Shown here in pieces: positions 36,801-48,800 of a DNA stretch of 64,000 bases. Under the pieces are notes generated by a model that had not been told where the DNA came from, ran no database searches, and saw only the letters and a program-made list of their open reading frames with translations. Every line of letters begins with the position of its first letter. The first letter of the stretch is position 1. A program made the position numbers and the translations under genes. The stretch comes from Phytophthora colocasiae (lineage: Eukaryota > Oomycota > Peronosporomycetes > Peronosporales > Peronosporaceae): positions 1,411,053 through 1,475,052 of the forward strand of contig JAGKQI010000031.1 of assembly GCA_018806915.1 (NCBI GenBank), given 5' to 3'.

Positions 36801-39800
36801 GTGGCGGCATCCGTCGTGGTCGTCGTGGTCGAGGCGGGAGCGTCCGTGGTGGCGTCTGTGGCGACGGTCGCATCGGGGGTTAGTACGTCAGTGGCCGGAG
36901 CGTCGGTGGCCGGAGTGTCGGTGGCCGGAGCGTCCGTAGCAGCAGAGGCGCTGGACGTGGAAGCCGATGAAGCGGTCGACGGCACCGTGGCAGCAGGCGC
37001 GTCAGTGGCGGCATCCGTCGTGGTCGTCGTGGTGGAGGCGGGAGCGTCCGTGGTGGCGTCTGTGGCGACGGTCGCATCGGGGGTTAGTACGTCAGTGGCC
37101 GGAGCGTCGGTGGCCGGAGTGTCGGTGGCCGGAGCGTCCGTAGCAGCAGAGGCGCTGGACGTGGAAGCCGATGAAGCGGTCGACGGCACCGTGGCAGCAG
37201 GCGCGTCAGTGGCGGCATCCGTCGTGGTCGACGTGGTCGAGGCGGGAGCGTCCGTGGTGGCATCTGTGGCGACGGTCGCGTCGGTGGCCGGAGCGTCGGT
37301 GGCCGGAGCGTCGGTAGCAGCAGGGGCGCTGGACGTGGAAGCCGATGAAGCGGTCGACGGCACCGTGGCAGCAGGCGCGTCAGTGGCGTCATCCGTCGTG
37401 GTCGTCGTGGTGGAGGCGGGAGCGTCCGTGGTGGCGTCTGTGGCGACGGTCGCATCGGGGGTTAGTACGTCAGTGGCCGAAGCGTCGGTGGCCGGAGCGT
37501 CGGTGGCCGGAGCGTCCGTAGCAGCAGAGGCGCTGGACGTGGAAGCCGATGAAGCGGTCGACGGCACCGTGGCAGCAGGCGCGTCAGTGGCGGCATCCGT
37601 CGTGGTCGTCGTGGTGGAGGCGGGAGCGTCCGTGGTGGCGTCTGTGGCGACGGTCGCATCGGGGGTTAGTACGTCAGTGGCCGGAGCGTCGGTGGCCGGA
37701 GTGTCGGTGGCCGGAGCGTCCGTAGCAGCAGAGGCGCTGGACGTGGAAGCCGATGAAGCGGTCGACGGCACCGTGGCAGCAGGCGCGTCAGTGGCGTCAT
37801 CCGTCGTGGTCGTCGTGGTCGAGGCGGAGCGTCCGTGGTGGCGTCTGTGGCGACGGTCGCATCGGGGTTAGTACGTCAGTGGCCGGAGCGTCGGTGGCCG
37901 GAGTGTCGGTGGCCGGAGCGTCCGTAGCAGCAGAGGCGCTGGACGTGGAAGCCGATGAAGCGGTCGACGGCACCGTGGCAGCAGGCGCGTCAGTGGCGTC
38001 ATCCGTCGTGGTCGTCGTGGTGGAGGCGGGAGCGTCCGTGGTGGCGTCTGTGGCGACGGTCGCATCGGGGGTTAGTACGTCAGTGGCCGAAGCGTCGGTG
38101 GCCGGAGTGTCGGTGGCCGGAGCGTCCGTAGCAGCAGAGGCGCTGGACGTGGAAGCCGATGAAGCGGTCGACGGCACCGTGGCAGCAGGCGCGTCAGTGG
38201 CGGCATCCGTCGTGGTCGTCGTGGTCGAGGCGGGAGCGTCCGTGGTGGCGTCTGTGGCGACGGTCGCATCGGGGTTAGTACGTCAGTGGCCGAAGCGTCG
38301 GTGGCCGGGTGTCGGTGGCCGGAGCGTCCGTAGCAGCAGAGGCGCTGGACGTGGAAGCCGATGAAGCGGTCGACGGCACCGTGGCAGCAGGCGCGTCAGT
38401 GGCGGCATCCGTCGTGGTCGACGTGGTCGAGGCGGGAGCGTCCGTGGTGGCATCTGTGGCGACGGTCGCGTCGGTGGCCGGAGTGTCGGTGGCCGGAGCG
38501 TCCGTAGCAGCAGAGGCGCTGGACGTGGAAGCCGATGAAGCGGTCGACGGCACCGTGGCAGCAGGCGCGTCAGTGGCGGCATCCGTCGTGGTCGTCGTGG
38601 TCGAGGCGGGAGCGTCCGTGGTGGCGTCTGTGGCGACGGTCGCATCGGGGGTTAGTACGTCAGTGGCCGGAGCGTCGGTGGCCGGGTGTCGGTGGCCGGA
38701 GCGTCCGTAGCAGCAGAGGCGCTGGACGTGAAGCCGATGAAGCGGTCGACGGCACCGTGGCAGCAGGCGCGTCAGTGGCGGCATCCGTCGTGGTCGACGT
38801 GGTCGAGGCGGGAGCGTCCGTGGTGGCATCTGTGGCGACGGTCGCGTCGGTGGCCGGAGTGTCGGTGGCCGGAGCGTCCGTAGCAGCAGAGGCGCTGGAC
38901 GTGGAAGCCGATGAAGCGGTCGACGGCACCGTGGCAGCAGGCGCGTCAGTGGCGGCATCCGTCGTGGTCGTCGTGGTCGAGGCGGGAGCGTCCGTGGTGG
39001 CGTCTGTGGCGACGGTCGCATCGGGGGTTAGTACGTCAGTGGCCGGAGCGTCGGTGGCCGGAGTGTCGGTGGCCGGAGCGTCCGTAGCAGCAGAGGCGCT
39101 GGACGTGGAAGCCGATGAAGCGGTCGACGGCACCGTGGCAGCAGGCGCGTCAGTGGCGGCATCCGTCGTGGTCGTCGTGGTCGAGGCGGGAGCGTCCGTG
39201 GTGGCGTCTGTGGCGACGGTCGCATCGGGGGTTAGTACGTCAGTGGCCGAAGCGTCGGTGGCCGGAGTGTTGGTGGCCGGAGCGTCGGTAGCAGCAGAGG
39301 CGCTGGACGTGGAAGCCGATGAAGCGGTCGACGGCACCGTGGCAGCAGGCGCGTCAGTGGCGTCATCCGTCGTGGTCGTCGTGGTCGAGGCAGGAGCGTC
39401 CGTGGTGGCGTCTGTGGCGACGGTCGCATCGGGGGTTAGTACGTCAGTGGCCGGAGCGTCGGTGGCCGGAGTGTCGGTGGCCGGAGCGTCCGTAGCAGCA
39501 GAGGCGCTGGACGTGGAAGCCGATGAAGCGGTCGACGGCACCGTGGCAGCAGGCGCGTCAGTGGCGTCATCCGTCGTGGTCGTCGTGGTCGAGGCGGGAG
39601 CGTCCGTGGTGGCGTCTGTGGCGACGGTCGCATCGGGGGTTAGTACGTCAGTGGCCGGAGCGTCGGTGGCCGGAGTGTCGGTGGCCGGAGCGTCCGTAGC
39701 AGCAGAGGCGCTGGACGTGGAAGCCGATGAAGCGGTCGATGGCACCGTGGCAGCAGGCGCGTCAGTGGCGGCATCCGTCGTGGTCGTCGTGGTGGAGGCG

Positions 39801-42800
39801 GGAGCGTCCGTGGTGGCGTCTGTGGCGACGGTCGCATCGGGGGTTAGTACGTCAGTGGCCGGAGCGTCGGTGGCCGGAGTGTCGGTGGCCGGAGCGTCCG
39901 TAGCAGCAGAGGCGCTGGACGTGGAAGCCGATGAAGCGGTCAACGGCACCGTGGCAGCAGGCGCGTCAGTGGCGTCATCCGTCGTGGTCGTCGTGGTCGA
40001 GGCGGGAGCGTCCGTGGTGGCATCTGTGGCGACGGTCGCGTCGGTGGCCGGAGTGTCGGTGGCCGGAGCGTCCGTAGCAGCAGAGGCGCTGGACGTGGAA
40101 GCCGATGAAGCGGTCGACGGCACCGTGGCAGCAGGCGCGTCAGTGGCGTCATCCGTCGTGGTCGTCGTGGTCGAGGCGGGAGCGTCCGTGGTGGCGTCTG
40201 TGGCGACGGTCGCATCGGGGGTGCGTACTTCTGTGGCCGGAGCGTCGGTGGCCGGAGTGTCGGTGGCCGGAGCGTCCGTAGCAGCAGAGGCGCTGGACGT
40301 GGAAGCCGATGAAGCGGTCGATGGCACCGTGGCAGCAGGCGCGTCAGTGGCGGCATCCGTCGTGGTCGTCGTGGTGGAGGCGGGAGCGTCCGTGGTGGCG
40401 TCTGTGGCGACGGTCGCATCGGGGGTTAGTACGTCAGTGGCCGGAGCGTCCGTAGCAGCAGAGGCGCTGGACGTGGAAGCCGATGAAGCGGTCGACGGCA
40501 CCGTGGCAGCAGGCGCGTCAGTGGCGTCATCCGTCGTGGTCGTCGTGGTCGAGGCGGGAGCGTCCGTGGTGGCATCTGTGGCGACGGTCGCGTCGGTGGC
40601 CGGAGTGTCGGTGGCCGGAGCGTCGGTAGCAGCAGAGGCGCTGGACGTGGAAGCCGATGAAGCGGTCGACGGCACCGTGGCAGCAGGCGCGTCAGTGGCG
40701 TCATCCGTCGTGGTCGTCGTGGTCGAGGCGGGAGCGTCCGTGGTGGCGTCTGTGGCGACGGTCGCATCGGGGGTTAGTACGTCAGTGGCCGGAGCGTCGG
40801 TGGCCGGAGTGTCGGTGGCCGGAGCGTCGGTAGCAGCAGAGGCGCTGGACGTGGAAGCCGATGAAGCGGTCGACGGCACCGTGGCAGCAGGCGCGTCAGT
40901 GGCGTCATCCGTCGTGGTCGTCGTGGTCGAGGCGGGAGCGTCCGTGGTGGCATCTGTGGCGACGGTCGCGTCGGTGGCCGGAGTGTCGGTGGCCGGAGCG
41001 TCGGTAGCAGCAGGGGCGCTGGACGTGGAAGCTGATGAAGCGGTCGACGGCACCGTGGCAGCAGGCGCGTCAGTGGCGGCATCCGTCGTGGTCGTCGTGG
41101 TCGAGGCGGGAGCGTCCGTGGTGGCGTCTGTGGCGACGGTCGCATCGGGGGTTAGTACGTCAGTGGCCGGAGCGTCGGTGGCCGGAGTGTCGGTGGCCGG
41201 AGCGTCCGTAGCAGCAGAGGCGCTGGACGTGGAAGCCGTGGACGCGGTCACCGGCCCCGTGGCAGCACGCGCGTCAGAGGCGTCCTCCGTCGTGGTCGTC
41301 GTGGTCGAGGCGGGAGCGTCCGTGGTGGCGTCTGTGGCGACGCTCGCATCTCGGGTTAGTACGTCAGTGGCCGAAGCGTCGGTGGCCGGAGTGTCGGTGG
41401 CCGGATCGTCCGTAGCAGCAGAGGCGCTGGACGTGGAAGCCGATGAAGCGGTCAACGGCACCGTGGCAGCAGGCGCGTCAGTGGCGTCATCCGTCGTGGT
41501 CGTCGTGGTCGAGGCGGGAGCGTCCGTGGTGGCGTCTGTGGCGACGGTCGCATCGGGGGTTAGTACGTCAGTGGCCGGAGCGTCGGTGGCCGGAGTGTCG
41601 GTGGCCGGAGCGTCCGTAGCAGCAGAGGCGCTGGACGTGGAAGCCGATGAAGCGGTCGACGGCACCGTGGCAGCAGGCGCGTCAGTGGCGTCATCCGTCG
41701 TGGTCGTCGTGGTCGAGGCGGGAGCGTCCGTGGTGGCGTCTGTGGCGACGGTCGCATCGGGGGTTAGTACGTCAGTGGCCGAAGCGTCGGTGGCCGGAGT
41801 GTCGGTGGCCGGATCGTCGGTAGCAGCAGAGGCGCTGGACGTGAAGCCGATGAAGCGGTCGACGGCACCGTGGCAGCAGGCGCGTCAGTGGCGGCATCCG
41901 TCGTGGTCGTCGTGGTGGAGGCGGGAGCGTCCGTGGTGGCATCTGTGGCGACGGTCGCGTCGGTGGCCGGAGTGTCGGTGGCCGGAGCGTCGGTAGCAGC
42001 AGGGGCGCTGGACGTGGAAGCCGATGAAGCGGTCGACGGCACCGTGGCAGCAGGCGCGTCAGTGGCGTCATCCGTCGTGGTCGTCGTGGTCGAGGCGGGA
42101 GCGTCCGTGGTGGCGTCTGTGGCGACGGTCGCATCGGGGGTTAGTACGTCAGTGGCCGAAGCGTCGGTGGCCGGAGTGTCGGTGGCCGGATCGTCGGTAG
42201 CAGCAGAGGCGCTGGACGTGGAAGCCGATGAAGCGGTCGACGGCACCGTGGCAGCAGGCGCGTCAGTGGCGGCATCCGTCGTGGTCGTCGTGGTCGAGGC
42301 GGGAGCGTCCGTGGTGGCATCTGTGGCGACGGTCGCATCGGGGTTGTGTACGTCAGTGGCCGGAGCGTCGGTGGCCGGAGTGTCGGTGGCCGGAGCGTCG
42401 GTAGCAGCAGAGGCGCTGGACGTGGAAGCCGATGAAGCGGTCGACGGCACCGTGGCAGCAGGCGCGTCAGTGGCGTCATCCGTCGTGGTCGTCGTGGTCG
42501 AGGCAGGAGCGTCGGTGGTCGCGACTGTGGACTCGGTCGCATCGGGCTGTAGTACGTCAGTGGCCGAAGCGTCGGTGGCCGGAGTGTCGGTGGCCGGAGC
42601 GTCGGTAGCAGCAGAGGCGCTGGACGTGGAAGCCGATGAAGCGGTCGACGGCACCGTGGCAGCAGGCGCGTCAGTGGCGTCATCCGTCGTGGTCGTCGTG
42701 GTCGAGGCGGGAGCGTCCGTGGTGGCGTCTGTGGCGACGGTCGCATCGGGGGTTAGTACGTCAGTGGCCGAAGCGTCGGTGGCCGGAGTGTCGGTGGCCG

Positions 42801-45800
42801 GATCGTCGGTAGCAGCAGAGGCGCTGGACGTGGAAGCCGATGAAGCGGTCGACGGCACCGTGGCAGCAGGCGCGTCAGTGGCGGCATCCGTCGTGGTCGT
42901 CGTGGTGGAGGCGGGAGCGTCCGTGGTGGCATCTGTGGCGACGGTCGCATCAGGGTTAAGGTACGTCAGTGGCCGTAGCGTCGGTGGCCGGAGTGTCGGT
43001 GGCCGGAGCGTCGGTAGCAGCAGAGGCGCTGGACGTGGAAGCTGATGAAGCGGTCGACGGCACCGTGGCAGCAGGCGCGTCAGTGGCGTCATCCGTCGTG
43101 GTCGTCGTGGTCGAGGCGGGAGCGTCCGTGGTGGCGTCTGTGGCGACGGTCGCATCGTCGGTTAGTACGACAGTGGCCGAAGCGTCGGTGGCCGGAGTGT
43201 CGGTGGCCGGAGCGTCGGTAGCAGCAGAGGCGCTGGACGTGGAAGCCGATGAAGCGGTCGACGGCACCGTGGCAGCAGGCGCGTCAGTGGCGGCATCCGT
43301 CGTGGTCGTCGTGGTCGAGGCGGGAGCGTCCGTGGTGGCGTCTGTGGCGACGGTCGCATCGGGGGTTAGTACGTCAGTGGCCGAAGCGTCGGTGGCCGGA
43401 GTGTTGGTGGCCGGAGCGTCGGTAGCAGCAGAGGCGCTGGACGTGGAAGCCGATGAAGCGGTCGACGGCACCGTGGCAGCAGGCGCGTCAGTGGCGTCAT
43501 CCGTCGTGGTCGTCGTGGTCGAGGCGGGAGCGTCCGTGGTGGCATCTGTGGCGACGGTCGCGTCGGTGGCCGGAGTGTCGGTGGCCGGAGCGTCGGTAGC
43601 AGCAGAGGCGCTGGACGTGGAAGCCGATGAAGCGGTCGACGGCACCGTGGCAGCAGGCGCGTCAGTGGCGTCATCCGTCGTGGTCGTCGTGGTCGAGGCG
43701 GGAGCGTCCGTGGTGGCATCTGTGGCGACGGTCGCGTCGGTGGCCGGAGCGTCGGTGGCCGGAGCGTCGGTAGCAGCAGAGGCGCTGGACGTGGAAGCCG
43801 ATGAAGCGGTCGACGGCACCGTGGCAGCAGGCGCGTCAGTGGCGGCATCCGTCGTGGTCGTCGTGGTGGAGGCGGGAGCGTCCGTGGTGGCGTCTGTGGC
43901 GACGGTCGCATCGAGTTAGTACGTCAGTTGCCGGAGCGTCGGTGGCCGGAGTGTCGGTGGCCGGAGCGTCGGTAGCAGCAGAGGCGCTGGACGTGGAAGC
44001 CGATGAAGCGGTCGACGGCACCGTGGCAGCAGGCGCGTCAGTGGCGTCATCCGTCGTGGTCGTCGTGGTCGAGGCGGGAGCGTCCGTGGTGGCATCTGTG
44101 GCGACGGTCGCGTCGGTGGCCGGAGCGTCGGTGGCCGGAGCGTCGGTGGCCGGAGCGTCGGTAGCAGCAGAGGCGCTGGACGTGGAAGCCGATGAAGCGG
44201 TCGACGGCACCGTGGCAGCAGGCGCGTCAGTGGCGTCATCCGTCGTGGTCGTCGTGGTCGAGGCGGGAGCGTCCGTGGTGGCGTCTGTGGCGACGGTCGC
44301 GTCGGTGGGGAGTACGTCAGTGGCCGGAGCGTCGGTGGCCGGAGTGTCGGTGGCCGGAGCGTCCGTAGCAGCAGAGGCGCTGGACGTGGAAGCCGATGAA
44401 GCGGTCGACGGCACCGTGGCAGCAGGCGCGTCAGTGGCGTCATCCGTCGTGGTCGTCGTGGTCGAGGCAGGAGCGTCCGTGGTGGCGTCTGGCGCGACTG
44501 TCGCAGCGGTGGTTAGTACGTCAGTGGCCGGAGCGTCGGTGGCCGGAGTGTCGGTGGCCGGAGCGTCCGTAGCAGCAGAGGCGCTGGACGTGGAAGCCGA
44601 TGAAGCGGTCGACGGCACCGTGGCAGCAGGCGCGTCAGTGGCGTCATCCGTCGTGGTCGTCGTGGTCGAGGCGGGAGCGTCCGTGGTGGCGTCTGTGGCG
44701 ACGGTCGCATCGGGGGTTAGTACGTCAGTGGCCGGAGCGTCGGTGGCCGGAGTGTCGGTGGCCGGAGCGTCGGTAGCAGCAGAGGCGCTGGACGTGGAAG
44801 CCGATGAAGCGGTCGACGGCACCGTGGCAGCAGGCGCGTCAGTGGCGTCATCCGTCGTGGTCGTCGTGGTCGAGGCGGGAGCGTCCGTGGTGGCGTCTGT
44901 GGCGACGGTCGCATCGGGGTTAGTACGTCAGTGGCCGAAGCGTCGGTGGCCGGAGTGTCGGTGGCCGGAGCGTCCGTAGCAGCAGAGGCGCTGGACGTGG
45001 AAGCCGATGAAGCGGTCGACGGCACCGTGGCAGCAGGCGCGTCAGTGGCGTCATCCGTCGTGGTCGTCGTGGTGGAGGCGGGAGCGTCCGTGGTGGCGTC
45101 TGTGGCGACGGTCGCATCGGGGGTTAGTACGTCAGTGGCCGAAGCGTCGGTGGCCGGAGTGTCGGTGGCCGGAGCGTCCGTAGCAGCAGAGGCGCTGGAC
45201 GTGGAAGCCGATGAAGCGGTCGACGGCACCGTGGCAGCAGGCGCGTCAGTGGCGTCATCCGTCGTGGTCGTCGTGGTCGAGGCGGGAGCGTCCGTGGTGG
45301 CGTCTGTGGCGACGGTCGCATCGGGGGTTAGTACGTCAGTGGCCGGAGCGTCGGTGGCCGGAGTGTCGGTGGCCGGAGCGTCGGTAGCAGCAGAGGCGCT
45401 GGACGTGGAAGCCGATGAAGCGGTCGACGGCACCGTGGCAGCAGGCGCGTCAGTGGCGTCATCCGTCGTGGTCGTCGTGGTCGAGGCGGGAGCGTCCGTG
45501 GTGGCGTCTGTGGCGACGGTCGCATCGGGGGTTAGTACGTCAGTGGCCGAAGCGTCGGTGGCCGGAGTGTCGGTGGCCGGAGCGTCCGTAGCAGCAGAGG
45601 CGCTGGACGTGGAAGCCGATGAAGCGGTCGATGGCACCGTGGCAGCAGGCGCGTCAGTGGCGGCATCCGTCGTGGTCGTCGTGGTCGAGGCGGGAGCGTC
45701 CGTGGTGGCGTCTGTGGCGACGGTCGCATCGGGGGTTAGTACGTCAGTGGCCGGAGCGTCGGTGGCCGGAGTGTCGGTGGCCGGAGCGTCCGTAGCAGCA

Positions 45801-48800
45801 GAGGCGCTGGACGTGGAAGCCGATGAAGCGGTCGACGGCACCGTGGCAGCAGGCGCGTCAGTGGCGGCATCCGTCGTGGTCGTCGTGGTCGAGGCGGGAG
45901 CGTCCGTGGTGGCGTCTGTGGCGACGGTCGCTTCGGGGTCTAGTCCGTCAGTGGCCGGAGCGTCGGTGGCCGGAGTGTCGGTGGCCGGAGCGTCCGTAGC
46001 AGCAGAGGCGCTGGACGTGGAAGCCGATGAAGCGGTCGATGGCACCGTGGCAGCAGGCGCGTCAGTGGCGGCATCCGTCGTTGTCGTCGTGGTGGAGGCG
46101 GGAGCGTCCGTGGTGGCGTCTGTGGCGACGGTCGCATCGGGGGTTAGTACGTCAGTGGCCGGAGCGTCGGTGGCCGGAGTGTCGGTGGCCGGAGCGTCCG
46201 GTAGCAGCAGAGGCGCTGGACGTGGAAGCCGATGAAGCGGTCGACGGCACCGTGGCAGCAGGCGCGTCAGTGGCGTCATCCGTCGTGGTCGTCGTGGTCG
46301 AGGCGGGAGCGTCCGTGGTGGCGTCTGTGGCGACGGTCGCATCGGGGGTTAGTACGTCAGTGGCCGAAGCGTCGGTGGCCGGAGTGTCGGTGGCCGGAGC
46401 GTCCGTAGCAGCAGAGGCGCTGGACGTGGAAGCCGATGAAGCGGTCGACGGCACCGTGGCAGCAGGCGCGTCAGTGGCGGCATCCGTCGTGGTCGTCGTG
46501 GTCGAGGCGGGAGCGTCCGTGGTGGCGTCTGTGGCGACGGTCGCATCGGGGGTTAGTACGTCAGTGGCCGGAGCGTCGGTGGCCGGAGTGTCGGTGGCCG
46601 GAGCGTCCGTAGCAGCAGAGGCGCTGGACGTGGAAGCCGATGAAGCGGTCGACGGCACCGTGGCAGCAGGCGCGTCAGTGGCGGCATCCGTCGAGGTCGT
46701 CGCTCCCGCCCGCGCTGCCGCCGTGGTGGCGTCTGTGGCGACGGTCGCATCGGGGGTTAGTACGTCAGTGGCCGGAGCGTCGGTGGCCGGAGTGTCGGTG
46801 GCCGGAGCGTCCGTAGCAGCAGAGGCGCTGGACGTGGAAGCCGATGAAGCGGTCGACGGCACCGTGGCAGCAGGCGCGTCAGTGGCGTCATCCGTCGTGG
46901 TCGTCGTGGTCGAGGCAGGAGCGTCCGTGGTGGCGTCTGTGGCGACGGTCGCATCGGGGGTTAGTACGTCAGTGGCCGGAGCGTCGGTGGCCGGAGTGTC
47001 GGTGGCCGGAGCGTCCGTAGCAGCAGAGGCGCTGGACGTGGAAGCCGATGAAGCGGTCGACGGCACCGTGGCAGCAGGCGCGTCAGTGGCGGCATCCGTC
47101 GTGGTCGTCGTGGTCGAGGCGGGAGCGTCCGGTCTGTGGCGACGGTCGCATCGGGGGTTAGTACGTCAGTGGCCGAAGCGTCGGTGGCCGGAGTGTCGGT
47201 GGCCGGAGCGTCGGTAGCAGCAGAGGCGCTGGACGTGGAAGCCGATGAAGCGGTCGACGGCACCGTGGCAGCAGGCGCGTCAGTGGCGTCATCCGTCGTG
47301 GTCGTCGTGGTCGAGGCGGGAGCGTCCGTGGTGGCGTCTGTGGCGACGGTCGCATCGGGGGTTAGTACGTCAGTGGCCGAAGCGTCGGTGGCCGGAGTGT
47401 CGGTGGCCGGAGCGTCCGTAGCAGCAGAGGCGCTGGACGTGGAAGCCGATGAAGCGGTCGACGGCACCGTGGCAGCAGGCGCGTCAGTGGCGTCATCCGT
47501 CGTGGTCGTCGTGGTCGAGGCAGGAGCGTCCGTGGTGGCGTCTGTGGCGACGGTCGCATCGGGGGTTAGTACGTCAGTGGCCGGAGCGTCGGTGGCCGGA
47601 GTGTCGGTGGCCGGAGCGTCCGTAGCAGCAGAGGCGCTGGACGTGGAAGCCGATGACGCGGTCGACGGCACCGTGGCAGCAGGCGCGTCAGTGGCGGCAT
47701 CCGTCGTGGTCGTCGTGGTCGAGGCGGGAGCGTCCGTGGTGGCGTCTGTGGCGACGGTCGCATCGGGGGTTAGTACGTCAGTGGCCGAAGCGTCGGTGGC
47801 CGGAGTGTCGGTGGCCGGAGCGTCGGTAGCAGCAGAGACGCTGGACGTGGAAGCCGATGAAGCGGTCGACGGCACCGTGGCAGCAGGCGCGTCAGTGGCG
47901 TCATCCGTCGTGGTCGTCGTGGTCGAGGCGGGAGCGTCCGTGGTGGCGTCTGTGGCGACGGTCGCATCGGGGGTTAGTACGTCAGTGGCCGAAGCGTCGG
48001 TGGCCGGAGTGTTGGTGGCCGGAGCGTCGGTAGCAGCAGAGGCGCTGGACGTGGAAGCCGATGAAGCGGTCGACGGCACCGTGGCAGCAGGCGCGTCAGT
48101 GGCGTCATCCGTCGTGGTCGTCGTGGTCGAGGCAGGAGCGTCCGTGGTGGCGTCTGTGGCGACGGTCGCATCGGGGGTTAGTACGTCAGTGGCCGAAGCG
48201 TCGGTGGCCGGAGTGTCGGTGGCCGGAGCGTCGGTAGCAGCAGAGGCGCTGGACGTGGAAGCCGATGAAGCGGTCGACGGCACCGTGGCAGCAGGCGCGT
48301 CAGTGGCGTCATCCGTCGTGGTCGTCGTGGTCGAGGCAGGAGCGTCCGTGGTGGCGTCTGTGGCGACGGTCGCGTCGAGGGTTAGTACGTCAGTGGCCGA
48401 AGCGTCGGTGGCCGGAGCGTCGGTGGCCGGAGCGTCCGTAGCAGCAGAGGCGCTGGACGTGGAAGCCGATGAAGCGGTCGATGGCACCGTGGCAGCAGGC
48501 GCGTCAGTGGCGTCATCCGTCGTGGTCGTCGTGGTCGAGGCGGGAGCGTCCGTGGTGGCGTCTGTGGCGACGGTCGCATCGGGGGTTAGTACGTCAGTGG
48601 CCGGAGCGTCGGTGGCCGGAGTGTCGGTGGCCGGAGCGTCGGTAGCAGCAGAGGCGCTGGACGTGGAAGCCGATGAAGCGGTCGATGGCACCGTGGCAGC
48701 AGGCGCGTCAGTGGCGTCATCCGTCGTGGTCGTCGTGGTCGAGGCGGGAGCGTCCGTGGTGGCATCTGTGGCGACGGTCGCGTCGGTGGGTAGTAAGTCA

